A model generated the notes under the pieces. That model had not been told where the DNA came from, did not search any database, and worked only from the letters and a program-made list of their open reading frames with translations. The position numbers and the translations under genes are program-made. Positions 25,801 through 35,303 of a stretch of DNA of 64,000 bases are shown piece after piece (position 1 is the first letter of the stretch; every line of letters begins with the position of its first letter). Origin of the DNA: Mycobacterium conspicuum (GTDB lineage: Bacteria; Actinomycetota; Actinomycetes; Mycobacteriales; Mycobacteriaceae); the NCBI RefSeq assembly GCF_010730195.1, contig NZ_AP022613.1:5642001-5706000 (forward strand). Reading direction: 5' to 3'.

Positions 25801-28800
25801 GCCGTGGCGACCGTGCCGTCGCCCGGCGTGGTCGAGTTCAGCGTGGAAGCGGCCGTCGCCGAGGGCATGGGACACATCCGGCGCGCTTCGGCGGTGCTGC
25901 ACGCCAGATCCGACGACGAACCGCCCGCCGCCCACGACATGGCCGCGTTGCTCGCGGCGCACACCCTGCGGGTGGACGGCGAGGACATGCGCACCCACTT
26001 TGACGCGCACGGCGTGCAGTACGGTCCGGCGTTCACCGGTCTGGGCGCCGCCCTCATCGCCGACGGGACCGCCGACGGCACCGGCAGCTCGGTGCTGGCC
26101 GAGGTCGCGCTGCCGCCGTCGATCCGTTCCCAGCTGAACTCCTATGGGATTCACCCCGCGCTGTTGGACGCCTGCTTCCAGGCGGTCGCGGCCCATCCCG
26201 ACGTGCGGGCCGGCCTGAGCGGTGGCCTGATGCTGCCGTTGGGGGTGCGGCGGCTCCGCGCCTTCGGCACGGCCCGCAACGCCTGCTACTGCTATATCCG
26301 CGACACCCACACCGGCCCGGCCGGCATCGAGGCCGACCTCGATGTGCTCGACGAACAGGGCACCGTGCTGCTGTCCGTCGAGGGGCTGCTGCTGGGTTCC
26401 GGGGCCACCGAGCAGGGCAACCGCAACCGCGTGCTCAACGAGCGGTTGCTCACCATCGAATGGCAAGCGCGCAAGCTGCCCGAACCGGACCAGACCGACG
26501 AGACCAGCCGGGGACCGTGGCTGCTGATCAGCACCGCGGCCGGTGCGGATGGCCGCGATGATCTGGCCGACGCGCTGACCGCCGCCGACGCGCAGACCTC
26601 GACGATGGCATGGCCGGTGCGGGGCGACCACCCCGAAGCCGACCAAGCCGCCGCCGAGGCGCTGCGGGCCCAGCTCGGTGCCGGCGGGCCCGCCGGCGTG
26701 GTGGTGCTGGCGGGGCCGCCGGACAGCCAAGACAGCGAAATCGCCGCGCGCGGCGGCGATTACGTCGCCCACGTGGTGCGGATCGCCCGCGAACTGACCG
26801 AGGTCGACGGCGCGTCACCGCGCCTGTATGTGGTGACCCGCAACGCGCAACACGTCGTGCCCGAGGACTGCCCGAATCTCGAACAGGGCGGCCTGCGTGG
26901 CCTGCTGCGGGTCATCGGCACCGAGAACCCGCACCTGCGCACCACCCACGTCGACGTGGACGAGCAGACCGATGTGGAGCGGCTGGCGCGCCAGCTGTTG
27001 AGCGGCGCCGACGAGGACGAAACCGCGTGGCGCCACGACAATTGGTACACGGCGCGATTGACCCCGACGGCGCTGCGCCCCGAGGAGCGCCAGACCACGA
27101 CGGTGGACCGCGCCACCGACGGCATGCGGCTGCAGATCCGTAACCCCGGCGACCTGGAGTCGATGGAGTTCGTCGCCTTCGACCGGGTGCCGCCGGGCCC
27201 CGGAGAGATCGAGGTGTCGGTCACCGCGTCGAGCATCAACTTCGCCGACGTCCTGGTCGCGTTCGGCCGCTATCCCTCGTTCGAGGGGCACCTGCCGCAA
27301 CCGGGCACCGACTTCGCCGGGGTGGTGACCGCAGTCGGGCCGGACGTCACCGACCACAAGGTCGGCGACCACGTCGGGGGCATGTCGCCCAACGGCTGCT
27401 GGGGCACCTTCGTCACGTGCGACGCCAACCTGGCCGCCACGCTGCCCGAGGGATTGACCGACGCCCAGGCCGCCGCCGTCACCACCGCGTCGGTCACCGC
27501 CTGGTACGGGCTCAACGACCTGGCCCGCATCCGGACCGGGGACAAGGTGTTGATCCACTCGGCAACAGGTGGCGTCGGACAGGCGGCGATCGCGATCTGC
27601 CGTGCCGCCGGCGCCGAGGTGTATGCCACCGCGGGCAGCCCGGAGCGTCGACAACTGTTGCGCGACATGGGCATTGAGCATGTCTACGACTCGCGCAGTA
27701 TCGAGTTCGCCGAGCAGATCCGTCAGGACACCGACGGCTACGGCGTCGACATCGTGCTCAACTCGGTCACCGGCGCCGCCCAACTCGCCGGGGTCAAGCT
27801 GCTGGCCCTGGGTGGGCGGTTCATCGAGATCGGCAAGAAGGACATCTACGGCGACACCCGGCTGGGCCTGTTCCCGTTCCGCCGCAACCTGGCGTTCTAC
27901 GGCGTCGACGTGGGCTTGATGTCGGTCAGCCACCCCGCCGAGGTCCGGGAACTGTTGAACACGGTGTACCGGCTGACGGCCGAGGGCACGCTGCCGATGC
28001 CGCAAGCCACGCACTACCCGCTGGCCGAAGCGGCCACCGCGATCCGGGTGATGAGCGCCGCCGAGCACACCGGCAAGCTCATCCTCGACGTCCCGCACAC
28101 CGGCACGAGCAGCGTGGTTTTGCCGCCCGATCAGGTGCGGCCGTTCCGGGCCGACGGCTCGTACATCATCACCGGTGGCCTGGGTGGCCTCGGGGTGTTC
28201 CTGGCCGAGAAGATGGCCGTCTCGGGCGCCGGCCGCATCGTGCTCAGCTCCCGCTCGGAGCCGGGTCAAAAGGCGCTCGAGACCATCGAGATGATCCGGG
28301 CGATCGGGGCCGACGTCGTCGTCGAATGTGGCGACATCGCGGCGGCGGGCACCGCGGACCGGTTGGTGGCCGCCGCCACCGCGACCGGGCTGCCGCTGCG
28401 CGGCGTGCTGCACGCAGCCGGTGTGGTCGAGGACGCGACGCTGGCCAACATCACCGACGAGCTGCTCACCCGCGACTGGGCGCCCAAGGCCTTCGGGGCC
28501 TGGCACCTGCACCAGGCGACCTTGAACCAGCCGTTGGACTGGTTCTGCTCGTTCTCCTCCGGTGCGGCCTTGCTGGGCTCGCCCGGTCAGGGCGCCTACG
28601 CCGCGGCCAACAGCTGGCTCGACGCCTTCACCTACTGGCGGCGGGCCCAGGGCCTGCCGGCCACCTCGATCGCGTGGGGTGCCTGGGCCGAGGTCGGCCG
28701 CGCCACCGCCGTGGCGGAAAGCACGGGTGCGGCCATCGGCGCGGACGAGGGCGCCTACGCCTTCGAGATGCTGCTGCGTCACGACCGCGCCTACACCGGC

Positions 28801-29187
28801 TACACCCCGATCATCGGGGTGCCGTGGCTGGCCGCGCTGGCCGAGCGGAGCAAATTCTTCGAGGTGTTCCAGGCCGGGCAAAGCCGGGGCGGCACAAGCA
28901 AATTCCGTTCCGAGCTCGACGGGTTGCCCACCGACGAGTGGCCCGCGCGGCTTCGCCAGCTCGTCTCCGAGCAGGTCGGCCTGATTCTGCGACGAACGGT
29001 CGACCCTGACCGCCCATTGCCCGAATACGGCCTAGACTCGCTTGGAGCCCTCGAGCTACGGACGCGCATAGAAACGGAAACCGGAATACGGCTCAACCCC
29101 AAGAACATCACCACCACGGTGCGAGGACTCGCCGACCACCTGTACGAACAGCTGGCACCCGAAGACGCCAAAGTCGTCTCTTCCTAG
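22858..29187 (+). CDS. pks2: Mycocerosic-acid-synthase-type polyketide synthase Pks2
   Basis: Pks2 extends an activated fatty acid with methylmalonate to give the methyl-branched (hydroxy)phthioceranic acids of sulfolipid. From GTG 22858 it is 2109 residues with order KS-AT-DH-ER-KR-ACP. KS: C178 in DTACSSGL, then EAHGPGTP and KTNFGHT. AT: S628 in GHSMGE, with VASH, which points to methylmalonyl-CoA. DH: H932 in GDHQIHN. ER: NADPH loop SATGGVGQAA near 1570. KR: ITGGLGGLG near 1770. ACP: S2061 in YGLDSLG. All domains look intact, so full reduction is expected. It is very close to M. tuberculosis Pks2 (2126 residues). The start is uncertain (GTG 22846 or TTG 22798 also possible). Confidence 0.93.
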   Translation: MDEPRVTPVAVIGLACRLPGGIDSPELLWDALMRGDDLITVIPLDRWDADEIYDPEPGVPGRSVCKWGAFIDGHADFDCEFFGISEREAINTDPQQRLLLETSWEAMEHGGLNRATLADTRTGVFMGVTHNDYTMVAAEASALDGPYGFLGNSFSMASGRVAYTLGVHGPALTVDTACSSGLAAVHMACRSLHEGESDLAFAGGVSLQMDSRKAAAGSALGMLSKTGHCHAFDVDADGFVPGEACVVLLLKRLPDAQADGDRILAVLRGTAANQDGHTINIATPSQAAQAAAYRAALAAGGVDPSTVGMVEAHGPGTPIGDPIEYASLAEVYGTEYPCALASVKTNFGHTQSASGVLGLAKAILALQHGEIPRNLHFNKLPDEIAPIETNLFVPVVTTPWPISNGHGTPRRAAVSSYGFSGTNVHVVVEQAPEAPQILETPDVEAPTQGMANPLWFALSASSADALRQTAKRLADWLPEHSDAVALSDLGYTLARRRAHRPVRTAVTAATMEELIAGLREVADGDAPYQAAVGQDDRGPVWVFSGQGSQWAAMGAELLATEPVFAATVAEAEPLIARESGFSVTEAMTSPETVTGIDRVQPTIFTMQVALAATMKSYGVIPGAVIGHSMGESAAAVVAGALSLEDGIKVICRRSKLMLTIAGSAAMASVELPALAVQSELTAQGVDDVVVAVVSSPQSTVVAGSTESIRKLVDAWEQREVMAREVAVDVASHSPQVDPILAELTEVLADLSPQAPQVPYYSATLFDPRERPACDAGYWADNLRHTVRFSAAVRAALDDGYRVFAELSPHPLLTHAVEQTAASIGMPVAALAGMRREQPLPLGLRGLLTDVYAAGAAVDFAIPFPQGRLVDTPLPAWTHRRLYHDADAQQSKGAFSVAVHPLLGSHVQLPEEPERHAWQSDVGTATLPWLGDHQIHNVAALPGAAYCEMALTAARAVLGEGAEARDVRFEAMLLLDEETPISAVATVPSPGVVEFSVEAAVAEGMGHIRRASAVLHARSDDEPPAAHDMAALLAAHTLRVDGEDMRTHFDAHGVQYGPAFTGLGAALIADGTADGTGSSVLAEVALPPSIRSQLNSYGIHPALLDACFQAVAAHPDVRAGLSGGLMLPLGVRRLRAFGTARNACYCYIRDTHTGPAGIEADLDVLDEQGTVLLSVEGLLLGSGATEQGNRNRVLNERLLTIEWQARKLPEPDQTDETSRGPWLLISTAAGADGRDDLADALTAADAQTSTMAWPVRGDHPEADQAAAEALRAQLGAGGPAGVVVLAGPPDSQDSEIAARGGDYVAHVVRIARELTEVDGASPRLYVVTRNAQHVVPEDCPNLEQGGLRGLLRVIGTENPHLRTTHVDVDEQTDVERLARQLLSGADEDETAWRHDNWYTARLTPTALRPEERQTTTVDRATDGMRLQIRNPGDLESMEFVAFDRVPPGPGEIEVSVTASSINFADVLVAFGRYPSFEGHLPQPGTDFAGVVTAVGPDVTDHKVGDHVGGMSPNGCWGTFVTCDANLAATLPEGLTDAQAAAVTTASVTAWYGLNDLARIRTGDKVLIHSATGGVGQAAIAICRAAGAEVYATAGSPERRQLLRDMGIEHVYDSRSIEFAEQIRQDTDGYGVDIVLNSVTGAAQLAGVKLLALGGRFIEIGKKDIYGDTRLGLFPFRRNLAFYGVDVGLMSVSHPAEVRELLNTVYRLTAEGTLPMPQATHYPLAEAATAIRVMSAAEHTGKLILDVPHTGTSSVVLPPDQVRPFRADGSYIITGGLGGLGVFLAEKMAVSGAGRIVLSSRSEPGQKALETIEMIRAIGADVVVECGDIAAAGTADRLVAAATATGLPLRGVLHAAGVVEDATLANITDELLTRDWAPKAFGAWHLHQATLNQPLDWFCSFSSGAALLGSPGQGAYAAANSWLDAFTYWRRAQGLPATSIAWGAWAEVGRATAVAESTGAAIGADEGAYAFEMLLRHDRAYTGYTPIIGVPWLAALAERSKFFEVFQAGQSRGGTSKFRSELDGLPTDEWPARLRQLVSEQVGLILRRTVDPDRPLPEYGLDSLGALELRTRIETETGIRLNPKNITTTVRGLADHLYEQLAPEDAKVVSS

Positions 29188-29198
29188 ACGGGAGCGAT

Positions 29199-29229
29199 TT
29201 ACCGTCGAAGTGCGCTTACCGTCGAAGTG
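29199..29229 (+). repeat. Tandem 14-base direct repeat before papA1
   Basis: TTACCGTCGAAGTG occurs at 29199-29212 and 29216-29229, identical, with a period of 17 bases. It lies in the 67-base gap between pks2 and papA1. It could be a regulator site, an RNA element between cistrons, or a simple duplication. Confidence 0.7.
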
Positions 29230-29254
29230 GATGTGCTGAATCGCAGGAGAGAAC

Positions 29255-30697
29255 GTGTTAATTGGCCCACTTGAGCTGGCGACACTCCCCGAATGGGAGC
29301 CGAGTCCGGGTTCACTTGTTTCCTGGCACCCGAAACCTGCTTCGCGCGCCAAGGCCAGCGAGGCGCCGGCAAGTCCCGTACCAGCGAGCTACATCCAAGA
29401 ACGACACCTTCGCAACTACGCACAGCAGGCCGAGCGTGGCTCCGATCATTCGCGGCTGCTCATCGCGGTCTGCGAGGTGTACGGCAAATGCGATATCCGC
29501 GCCATGACGTATGTGATCAATGCCCACCTGCGCCGGCACGATACCTATCGCAGCTGGTTTGAGTACCGGGACGCCGACCACATCGTGCGGCACACCATCG
29601 CCGACCCGGCCGATATCGAATTCGCTCCCACCGAGCACGGGGAGAAGGACGCCGCCCAGTTGCGGGACCACATCTTGGCCACGCCGGATCCGCTGCAGTG
29701 GGACTGTTTCAGCTTCGGGGTGGTGCAGCGTCCGGACCGCTTCACCTTCTACGCCAGCATCGATCATTTGCACGCGGACGGGCAATTCGTCGGGGTGGGC
29801 CTGATGGAGTTTCAGACCATGTACGCCACCCTGATCATGGGCGAACCCCCTGTCGCCGTAGGCCAATCCGGCAGCTACGACGACTACTGCGTCCGGCAGC
29901 GCGAGTACACCTCCGCATTGACCGCGGACACCCCGGAGGTACGCCGGTGGATCGACTTCGCCGAAGCCAACGGCGGGAGCTTCCCCGACTTCCCGCTGCC
30001 GCTGGGCGATCGGTCGGAGCCCTCCGGCGGCGACATGTTGAGCATGACGCTGCTGGACGAGAAGCAGACGGAGCGATTCGAATCCGCTTGTCTGGCAGCG
30101 GGTTCGCGCTTCATCGGTGGGATGTTCGCCTGCATCGCGCTGGCGCTGTACGAGCTGACCGGCGTCGAGACCTATGCGGGAACCACACCGAAGGACACCC
30201 GCAGCAATCAGTCCGAGCTGACCACGCAGGGGTGGTTCACCGGGCTGACACCGGTGACCGTTCCGGTGGTCGCCGCGTCGTTCGCCGACACCGCCCGGGC
30301 GGCGCAGGCGTCCTTCGACGAGGGTTTGGACCTGGCGCAGGTGCCCTTCGAGCGCGTGGTCGAGCTGGAGCCCTCGCTGGCCAGGCCCCGTCCGCTGTTC
30401 TCACAGGTGAATTTCTTCGACGCGCTGGCCGGCCCGCTGGCGATGCTCACCAAGATGTTCGACGAAGTGACCATGGGCGCCTACAGCGACGGCCGGTTCA
30501 CCTACCCGCTGAGCACCATCGTGGGCCGGTTCGACGAGACCACGGTGAGCGTGTTGTTCCCCAACAATCCGGTTGCCCGCGAATCGATCACGCAATATCT
30601 GGGGGCCCTGAAATCCGTGTGCGTGCGGGCCGCCGATGGCTGGACACCGTCGCGGGTCCGCAACCCCGCCGAGCTTTCTCAGCAGCCGGCGTATTGA
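29255..30697 (+). CDS. papA1: Acyltransferase PapA1-type (trehalose ester assembly)
   Basis: In M. tuberculosis PapA1 transfers the Pks2-made acyl chain to the acylated trehalose-2-sulfate. The 480-residue protein has the condensation-type catalytic motif HxxxDG at H171-D175 (SIDHLHADGQ) and the structural motif near the C-terminus (TYPLSTIVGRFDE). It aligns with PapA1 from the first residues (MLIGPLEL), so GTG 29255 with GGAGAG upstream is the start. It follows pks2 by 67 bases and precedes mmpL8 by 23, forming one operon. Confidence 0.9.
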   Translation: MLIGPLELATLPEWEPSPGSLVSWHPKPASRAKASEAPASPVPASYIQERHLRNYAQQAERGSDHSRLLIAVCEVYGKCDIRAMTYVINAHLRRHDTYRSWFEYRDADHIVRHTIADPADIEFAPTEHGEKDAAQLRDHILATPDPLQWDCFSFGVVQRPDRFTFYASIDHLHADGQFVGVGLMEFQTMYATLIMGEPPVAVGQSGSYDDYCVRQREYTSALTADTPEVRRWIDFAEANGGSFPDFPLPLGDRSEPSGGDMLSMTLLDEKQTERFESACLAAGSRFIGGMFACIALALYELTGVETYAGTTPKDTRSNQSELTTQGWFTGLTPVTVPVVAASFADTARAAQASFDEGLDLAQVPFERVVELEPSLARPRPLFSQVNFFDALAGPLAMLTKMFDEVTMGAYSDGRFTYPLSTIVGRFDETTVSVLFPNNPVARESITQYLGALKSVCVRAADGWTPSRVRNPAELSQQPAY

Positions 30698-30720
30698 CCC
30701 TAGGTTCCAGGCGGTAACGA

Positions 30721-33700
30721 GTGTCACGGCAGACTGAGGCGGCCAGCTCGCCCGCCGGCGGGGGCCTATTCGGTTGGCTGGGCGGCTTTGTCGCGCGCCG
30801 TCCGTGGGTGGTGATCGGCGGCTGGATCGTGCTGGCGATCGTCCTCATGCTCACGACGCCGACGCTGGAAGAGGTCTCCCAGAAGCACCCGGTGGCCATC
30901 CTGCCGGACAACGCGCCGTCGCTTGTCGCGGCCGAGAAAATGACCAAAGCGTTCCACGAGGACGGAGATCAAAGCATCGCGGTGGTGGTGCTCGCCCATG
31001 AAAAGGGGGATAAGGGCCTGAGCCCCGCCGACGAAGCCGTCTACCGCAAGCTCGTCGACACCCTGCACAAGGACACCAAAGACGTCGTGATGGTGCAGGA
31101 CTTCTTGGCGGCCGAGCCGCTGCGCGAGCTGCTGACCAGCAAGGACAAAAAGGCCTGGCTGCTGCCGATCGCGCTGCCCGGTGACCTGGGCTCGCCGCGG
31201 TCGAAGCAGGCGTACACCCGCGTCGACAACCTCATCCACCGCACCGTCGCCGGGTCCTCGCTGACCGCCTACGTGACCGGACCCGCGTCGACCGTCGCCG
31301 ACATGAACCTGACCGGGCAGCGGGACAGGACTCAGATCGAGGCGGCGATCATCGTCCTGTTGTTCTTCATCTTGCTGATCATTTACCGCAACCCGGTCAC
31401 CATGGTGCTGCCGTTGGTCACCCTGGGCATGTCGCTGGTGGTGGCGCAGCGCCTGGTGGCCATCGTCGGCTCGGCCGGCCTCGGCGTGGCCAACCAGACC
31501 GTCATCTTCATGACCGGGATGATGGTCGGCGCCGGAACGGACTACGCGGTCTTTCTGATCAGCCGATATCACGACTACCTGCGGCGGGGCGTCGATTCGG
31601 ATGAGGCGGTCCGCGGGTCGCTGACGTCCATCGGCAAAGTGATCGCGGCCTCGGCGGCCACGGTGGCGATCACCTTCCTCGGGATGATCTTCGTTCAGCT
31701 CGGGATTCTGAAGACCATCGGTCCGGTGTTGGGCCTTTCGGTTGCCGTCGTCTTTCTGGCCGCGGTGACGCTGCTGCCGGCCCTGATGGTGCTCGCCGGG
31801 CGCCGTGGTTGGATCGCACCGCGACGCGAGATGACCCGTCAGCTCTGGCGGCGTTCCGGGATCGCCATCGTGCGCCGGCCCAAGACCCATCTGGCCGCCA
31901 GCGCGCTGGTGCTGATCATCCTGGCCGGCTGCGCCGGTCTGGCGCACTACAACTACGACGACCGTAAAACCCTGCCGCCTTCGGTGGAGAGTTCGATCGG
32001 CTACGCCGCGCTGGATCGGCACTTCTCGACGAACATGATCATCCCCGAATACCTGTTCATCGACTCGCCGCACGACCTGCGCACGCCGCAGGCCCTCGCC
32101 GACCTGGAGCAGATGGCGCAGCGGGTCAGCCAGGTGAAGGGTGTCTCGACGGTCCGGGGCATCACCCGGCCCGACGGCCAGTCGCTGGAGCAGGCCAGGG
32201 CCTCGTGGCAGGCGGGTCAGGTCGGCGGCAAGCTGGACGAGGGCTCCAAGCAAATCGCCGACCGCACCGCTGATCTGGACAAGCTGGCGGGCGGGGCCAA
32301 CCTGATGGCGGGCAAGCTGGGCGATCTGCGGACCCAGGTCAACCAGGCCGTGGCCAACGCCGGCGGCCTCATCGACGCCCTCGGTTATCTGCAGAGCGTG
32401 TTCGGCGGCAGCAAGACGCTCGGCGAGCTGCAGGGGGCCGCGCAGCTCATCGGCAGCATGCACAGCCTGGGCGACGCGATCGGCGCGAACGCCAACTTCG
32501 TCGCGAACAACTCCGACTGGGCCAACCCGGTGCTCAACGCCCTCGATACCAGCCCGGCGTGCAACATGGATCCCGGCTGCGTCCGGGCCCGGGACGAGCT
32601 GCGCCGGATGGTCGCCGCCCGCGACGACGGAACGCTGGGCAAGTTATCCGCACTGGCCCGGCAGCTGCAGGCCACCGGGTCGTTGCAAACCCTGGCCCAG
32701 ACCGTGAGCGGCTTGAGCCGGGCGCTGAGCACGGTCATGAGCTCGATGAACTCCTTGGGGATGGGTAGCGGCGGCAGCATGCACGCCAAGGTCAACTACT
32801 TGCAAAGCGGGGCCAATCAGCTCGCCGACGGCAGCAAGCAGTTGGCCGACGGGGTGCAACTGCTGGTCGACCAGGTCAAGAAGATGGGCCTCGGGCTCGG
32901 CCAGGCGTCGTCGTTCCTGCTGGCCATGAAGGACACGGCCACCACGCCGGCGATGGCGGGGTTCTACATTCCCCCGCAGCTGCTCTCGTATGCCACCGGC
33001 GAGACGGCGAACCCCGGGAATCTTCCGCCCGAGGCGCAAGAACTGATGCACGGCATCAACGTCGACCAGCTCCGAAAATTCGCCTCGGCCTTCGTGACGG
33101 CCGACGGACACGGAATGCGGTACCTGATCCAAAACGACATCAACCCGTTCAGCTCGGCCGCCATGGACCAGATCGATGCGGTGCTGGCCGCCGCGCGAGG
33201 GGCACAACCGAACACCACGCTGGCTGACGCGAAGGTGTCGGTGGTGGGATTGCCGGTGGTGCTGAAGGACACCCGTGACTATTCCGATCACGACGTCCGC
33301 TTCATCATCATCATGACCATCTTCGTCGTGCTGTTCATTCTGATCGTGTTGCTGCGAGCGATCGTCGCGCCGCTGTACCTGATCGGTTCGGTGATCATTT
33401 CCTATCTGTCGGCGCTCGGTATCGGCGTGATCGTCTTTCAGTTGCTGCTCCGTCAGGAAATGCATTGGAGCGTACCGGGATTGACGTTCATCATCCTGGT
33501 CGCGGTCGGTGCCGACTACAACATGCTGCTCATTTCGCGGATGCGTGACGAATCCGTGCATGGCATGCGCTCCGGGGTCATCCGCACCGTCAGCTCAACC
33601 GGCGGTGTGATCACCGCGGCGGGCCTGATCATGGCGGCCTCGATGTACGGGTTGGTCTTTTCCAGCCTCGCCAACGTGGTTCAGGGCGGCTTCGTCCTTG

Positions 33701-33936
33701 GCACCGGGCTGCTGTTGGACACCTTCCTGGTGCGCACCGTGCTGGTGCCCGCCATCGCCGTCCTCGTCGGAAAGGCCAACTGGTGGCGGCCGTCGGGCTT
33801 GCTGACGCTGTGGCGGGCCCGCGGGAGCGCTCAACCCAAGAAGCGCAAGCCGCTGTTGCCCGATGACGAGAAGACGCCGACGTGGGCCGACGACGAGGTG
33901 ATCGCGTTTTCCCCGCAGGACGGGCTCAGGCTTTAG
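30721..33936 (+). CDS. mmpL8: MmpL8-type RND lipid transporter
   Basis: MmpL8 carries the sulfolipid precursor across the inner membrane. The 1071-residue protein has the MmpL plan: N-terminal membrane segment at about 29-48, first periplasmic domain, six segments from about 200 to 365, a large second periplasmic domain (about 420-855, with helical Ala/Gly-rich part), and five C-terminal segments. The proton-relay Asp-Tyr pairs are present in GTDYAVFLISRYHDYL and GADYNMLLISRMRDE. Length is near M. tuberculosis MmpL8 (1089). The start is GTG 30721. It ends 16 bases before the convergent chp1-like gene. Confidence 0.9.
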   Translation: MSRQTEAASSPAGGGLFGWLGGFVARRPWVVIGGWIVLAIVLMLTTPTLEEVSQKHPVAILPDNAPSLVAAEKMTKAFHEDGDQSIAVVVLAHEKGDKGLSPADEAVYRKLVDTLHKDTKDVVMVQDFLAAEPLRELLTSKDKKAWLLPIALPGDLGSPRSKQAYTRVDNLIHRTVAGSSLTAYVTGPASTVADMNLTGQRDRTQIEAAIIVLLFFILLIIYRNPVTMVLPLVTLGMSLVVAQRLVAIVGSAGLGVANQTVIFMTGMMVGAGTDYAVFLISRYHDYLRRGVDSDEAVRGSLTSIGKVIAASAATVAITFLGMIFVQLGILKTIGPVLGLSVAVVFLAAVTLLPALMVLAGRRGWIAPRREMTRQLWRRSGIAIVRRPKTHLAASALVLIILAGCAGLAHYNYDDRKTLPPSVESSIGYAALDRHFSTNMIIPEYLFIDSPHDLRTPQALADLEQMAQRVSQVKGVSTVRGITRPDGQSLEQARASWQAGQVGGKLDEGSKQIADRTADLDKLAGGANLMAGKLGDLRTQVNQAVANAGGLIDALGYLQSVFGGSKTLGELQGAAQLIGSMHSLGDAIGANANFVANNSDWANPVLNALDTSPACNMDPGCVRARDELRRMVAARDDGTLGKLSALARQLQATGSLQTLAQTVSGLSRALSTVMSSMNSLGMGSGGSMHAKVNYLQSGANQLADGSKQLADGVQLLVDQVKKMGLGLGQASSFLLAMKDTATTPAMAGFYIPPQLLSYATGETANPGNLPPEAQELMHGINVDQLRKFASAFVTADGHGMRYLIQNDINPFSSAAMDQIDAVLAAARGAQPNTTLADAKVSVVGLPVVLKDTRDYSDHDVRFIIIMTIFVVLFILIVLLRAIVAPLYLIGSVIISYLSALGIGVIVFQLLLRQEMHWSVPGLTFIILVAVGADYNMLLISRMRDESVHGMRSGVIRTVSSTGGVITAAGLIMAASMYGLVFSSLANVVQGGFVLGTGLLLDTFLVRTVLVPAIAVLVGKANWWRPSGLLTLWRARGSAQPKKRKPLLPDDEKTPTWADDEVIAFSPQDGLRL

Positions 33937-33952
33937 CGGGCCGTAACGGGCT

Positions 33953-35182
33953 TTACAGCTTGTGCTTGTGGGGCAGCACACCGATCTTCGGCAACCCCGG
34001 CCCACCCTTGCCCGGTTTGATGGCTTTGGTGACCGCGTGTGCGGCCGCGCCGGCCATGGGGGCGGGGGCCGGATGGGGGGCCGCATGGGTGGCCGCGCCG
34101 GCCAGGTTGGCGCCCGCACCCAGCGCGCCGGCGCCGGACGCCACCCGTGAGAGCGCGCTGGCGACGTTGAAGGCGTTGAGGGCCAGGGTGGCGGTGGTCA
34201 GACCGGCGGTGATGCCGGCGTTAGTGCTCTCGATCGGGATGCTGATCGCCGGGCCCACGTGGCCGACCTGGGAGATCTGCTTCGGCGTCGGCAGCGGACC
34301 CGGATCCGGGCCGTAGGCCCTGTCCACCATGGGCTTGAGCACCGCGTTGAGCGGCCCCGCCGCGTCTGGGGGAAGACCCGCCATGTCCACCAGCGCGCGC
34401 ACCAGCGGCAGTTCATCACCGGTGCGGATCAGGTAGGTCGTGGTGGTGGCGCCCCGGTCGTTGACGGTTCGGGTGATGTCCTGCGGTGCGACCTTGGACG
34501 GATCGGAGAACGCCGTCGCGCTGTGGCCATAAAAGCCGCCCGCCGTGATCCCATTCAGGTCAGCGAGCAGATTGCCCATCCGGTCCGGCGGATGGGAGAA
34601 GATGTCGTACTGACCGACGACGTTGACCGTGTCGTACTGGCTGTCCAGCGGGCCCGTCACCCGGTACCCGATGATGGGAACCTTGGTGCCGGGCCGAAAG
34701 ACATGCGACAGCAGATTGTTCGGGTCGCCGGCCTTGACAAAGGTGAGCTGGTCGGGCGGGGGTGCGGCGGGATCGTGCGCCAACCGCTCCTGCTCCTGGT
34801 CCAGCGCCAGGGTGCCCTGCGACAGTCCGGCCACGTAGATCGGGCCGTGGGTGCTGCGGATCGCCGCGTCCAGGTTGTTCGTCCCGGTGTTCACCGACGA
34901 CGCGAGCGTCGGCGAATTCAACCCCGTGACGGGCCAGAAGCTGCCCGGATAGGGGATGATCCGGCGGGTAGCACCGGGCGGGATGTAATTCGCGCCGATT
35001 TCGGGCTGCGTCTCCGGCTTGAAGTGATAGAGCGACCGCAGCGGTCCGTAGGGGGACGGCGCCGTGCCTGGAACGATCAACGCGGTGTCGTCGGCAACTG
35101 CCACCCCAGCGACACCATCACCGAAAGCCGTTGCCCACGTGAGCATCCCTGCCGCAACGGCGCCTGCGAGCAGTTTGTTCAC
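33953..35182 (-). CDS. PE-PPE-domain acyltransferase, Chp1-type (Rv3822-like)
   Basis: Chp1 (Rv3822) finishes sulfolipid-1 by moving acyl chains between lipid molecules outside the inner membrane. The 409-residue protein starts at a GTG (35182) with a GGGGGA site and a good signal peptide or anchor (NKLLAGAVAAGMLTWATAF to about residue 30). The PE-PPE alpha/beta-hydrolase domain follows (about 35-265) with the nucleophile motif GLSQGT and a His-bearing YDIFSHPPDRMGN region. The C-terminus is Ala/Pro-rich and ends in HKHKL. An ATG 36 bases upstream is possible. It probably forms a unit with the Sap-like gene upstream on the same strand. Confidence 0.85.
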   Translation of the reverse strand: MNKLLAGAVAAGMLTWATAFGDGVAGVAVADDTALIVPGTAPSPYGPLRSLYHFKPETQPEIGANYIPPGATRRIIPYPGSFWPVTGLNSPTLASSVNTGTNNLDAAIRSTHGPIYVAGLSQGTLALDQEQERLAHDPAAPPPDQLTFVKAGDPNNLLSHVFRPGTKVPIIGYRVTGPLDSQYDTVNVVGQYDIFSHPPDRMGNLLADLNGITAGGFYGHSATAFSDPSKVAPQDITRTVNDRGATTTTYLIRTGDELPLVRALVDMAGLPPDAAGPLNAVLKPMVDRAYGPDPGPLPTPKQISQVGHVGPAISIPIESTNAGITAGLTTATLALNAFNVASALSRVASGAGALGAGANLAGAATHAAPHPAPAPMAGAAAHAVTKAIKPGKGGPGLPKIGVLPHKHKL

Positions 35183-35303
35183 ATGTCCCCCAATAAGGCC
35201 GGTCGATATAGCAAGCATGCTACCGCGCCCGCACCGAAAACGGGGCGGAAGTACCAATTCGCTAATCCTCATTTGCGCAGTTCACAGCGGGCGCAGAGCC
35301 TGC

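Noticed and set aside
24316..28881. Two very long frames antisense to pks2 (about 818 and 688 codons)
   Set aside because: They mirror the pks2 codons and read as His/Arg/Gly-rich text without any domain. In GC-rich DNA the complementary frame of a real gene is often open; pks2 itself is fully supported.
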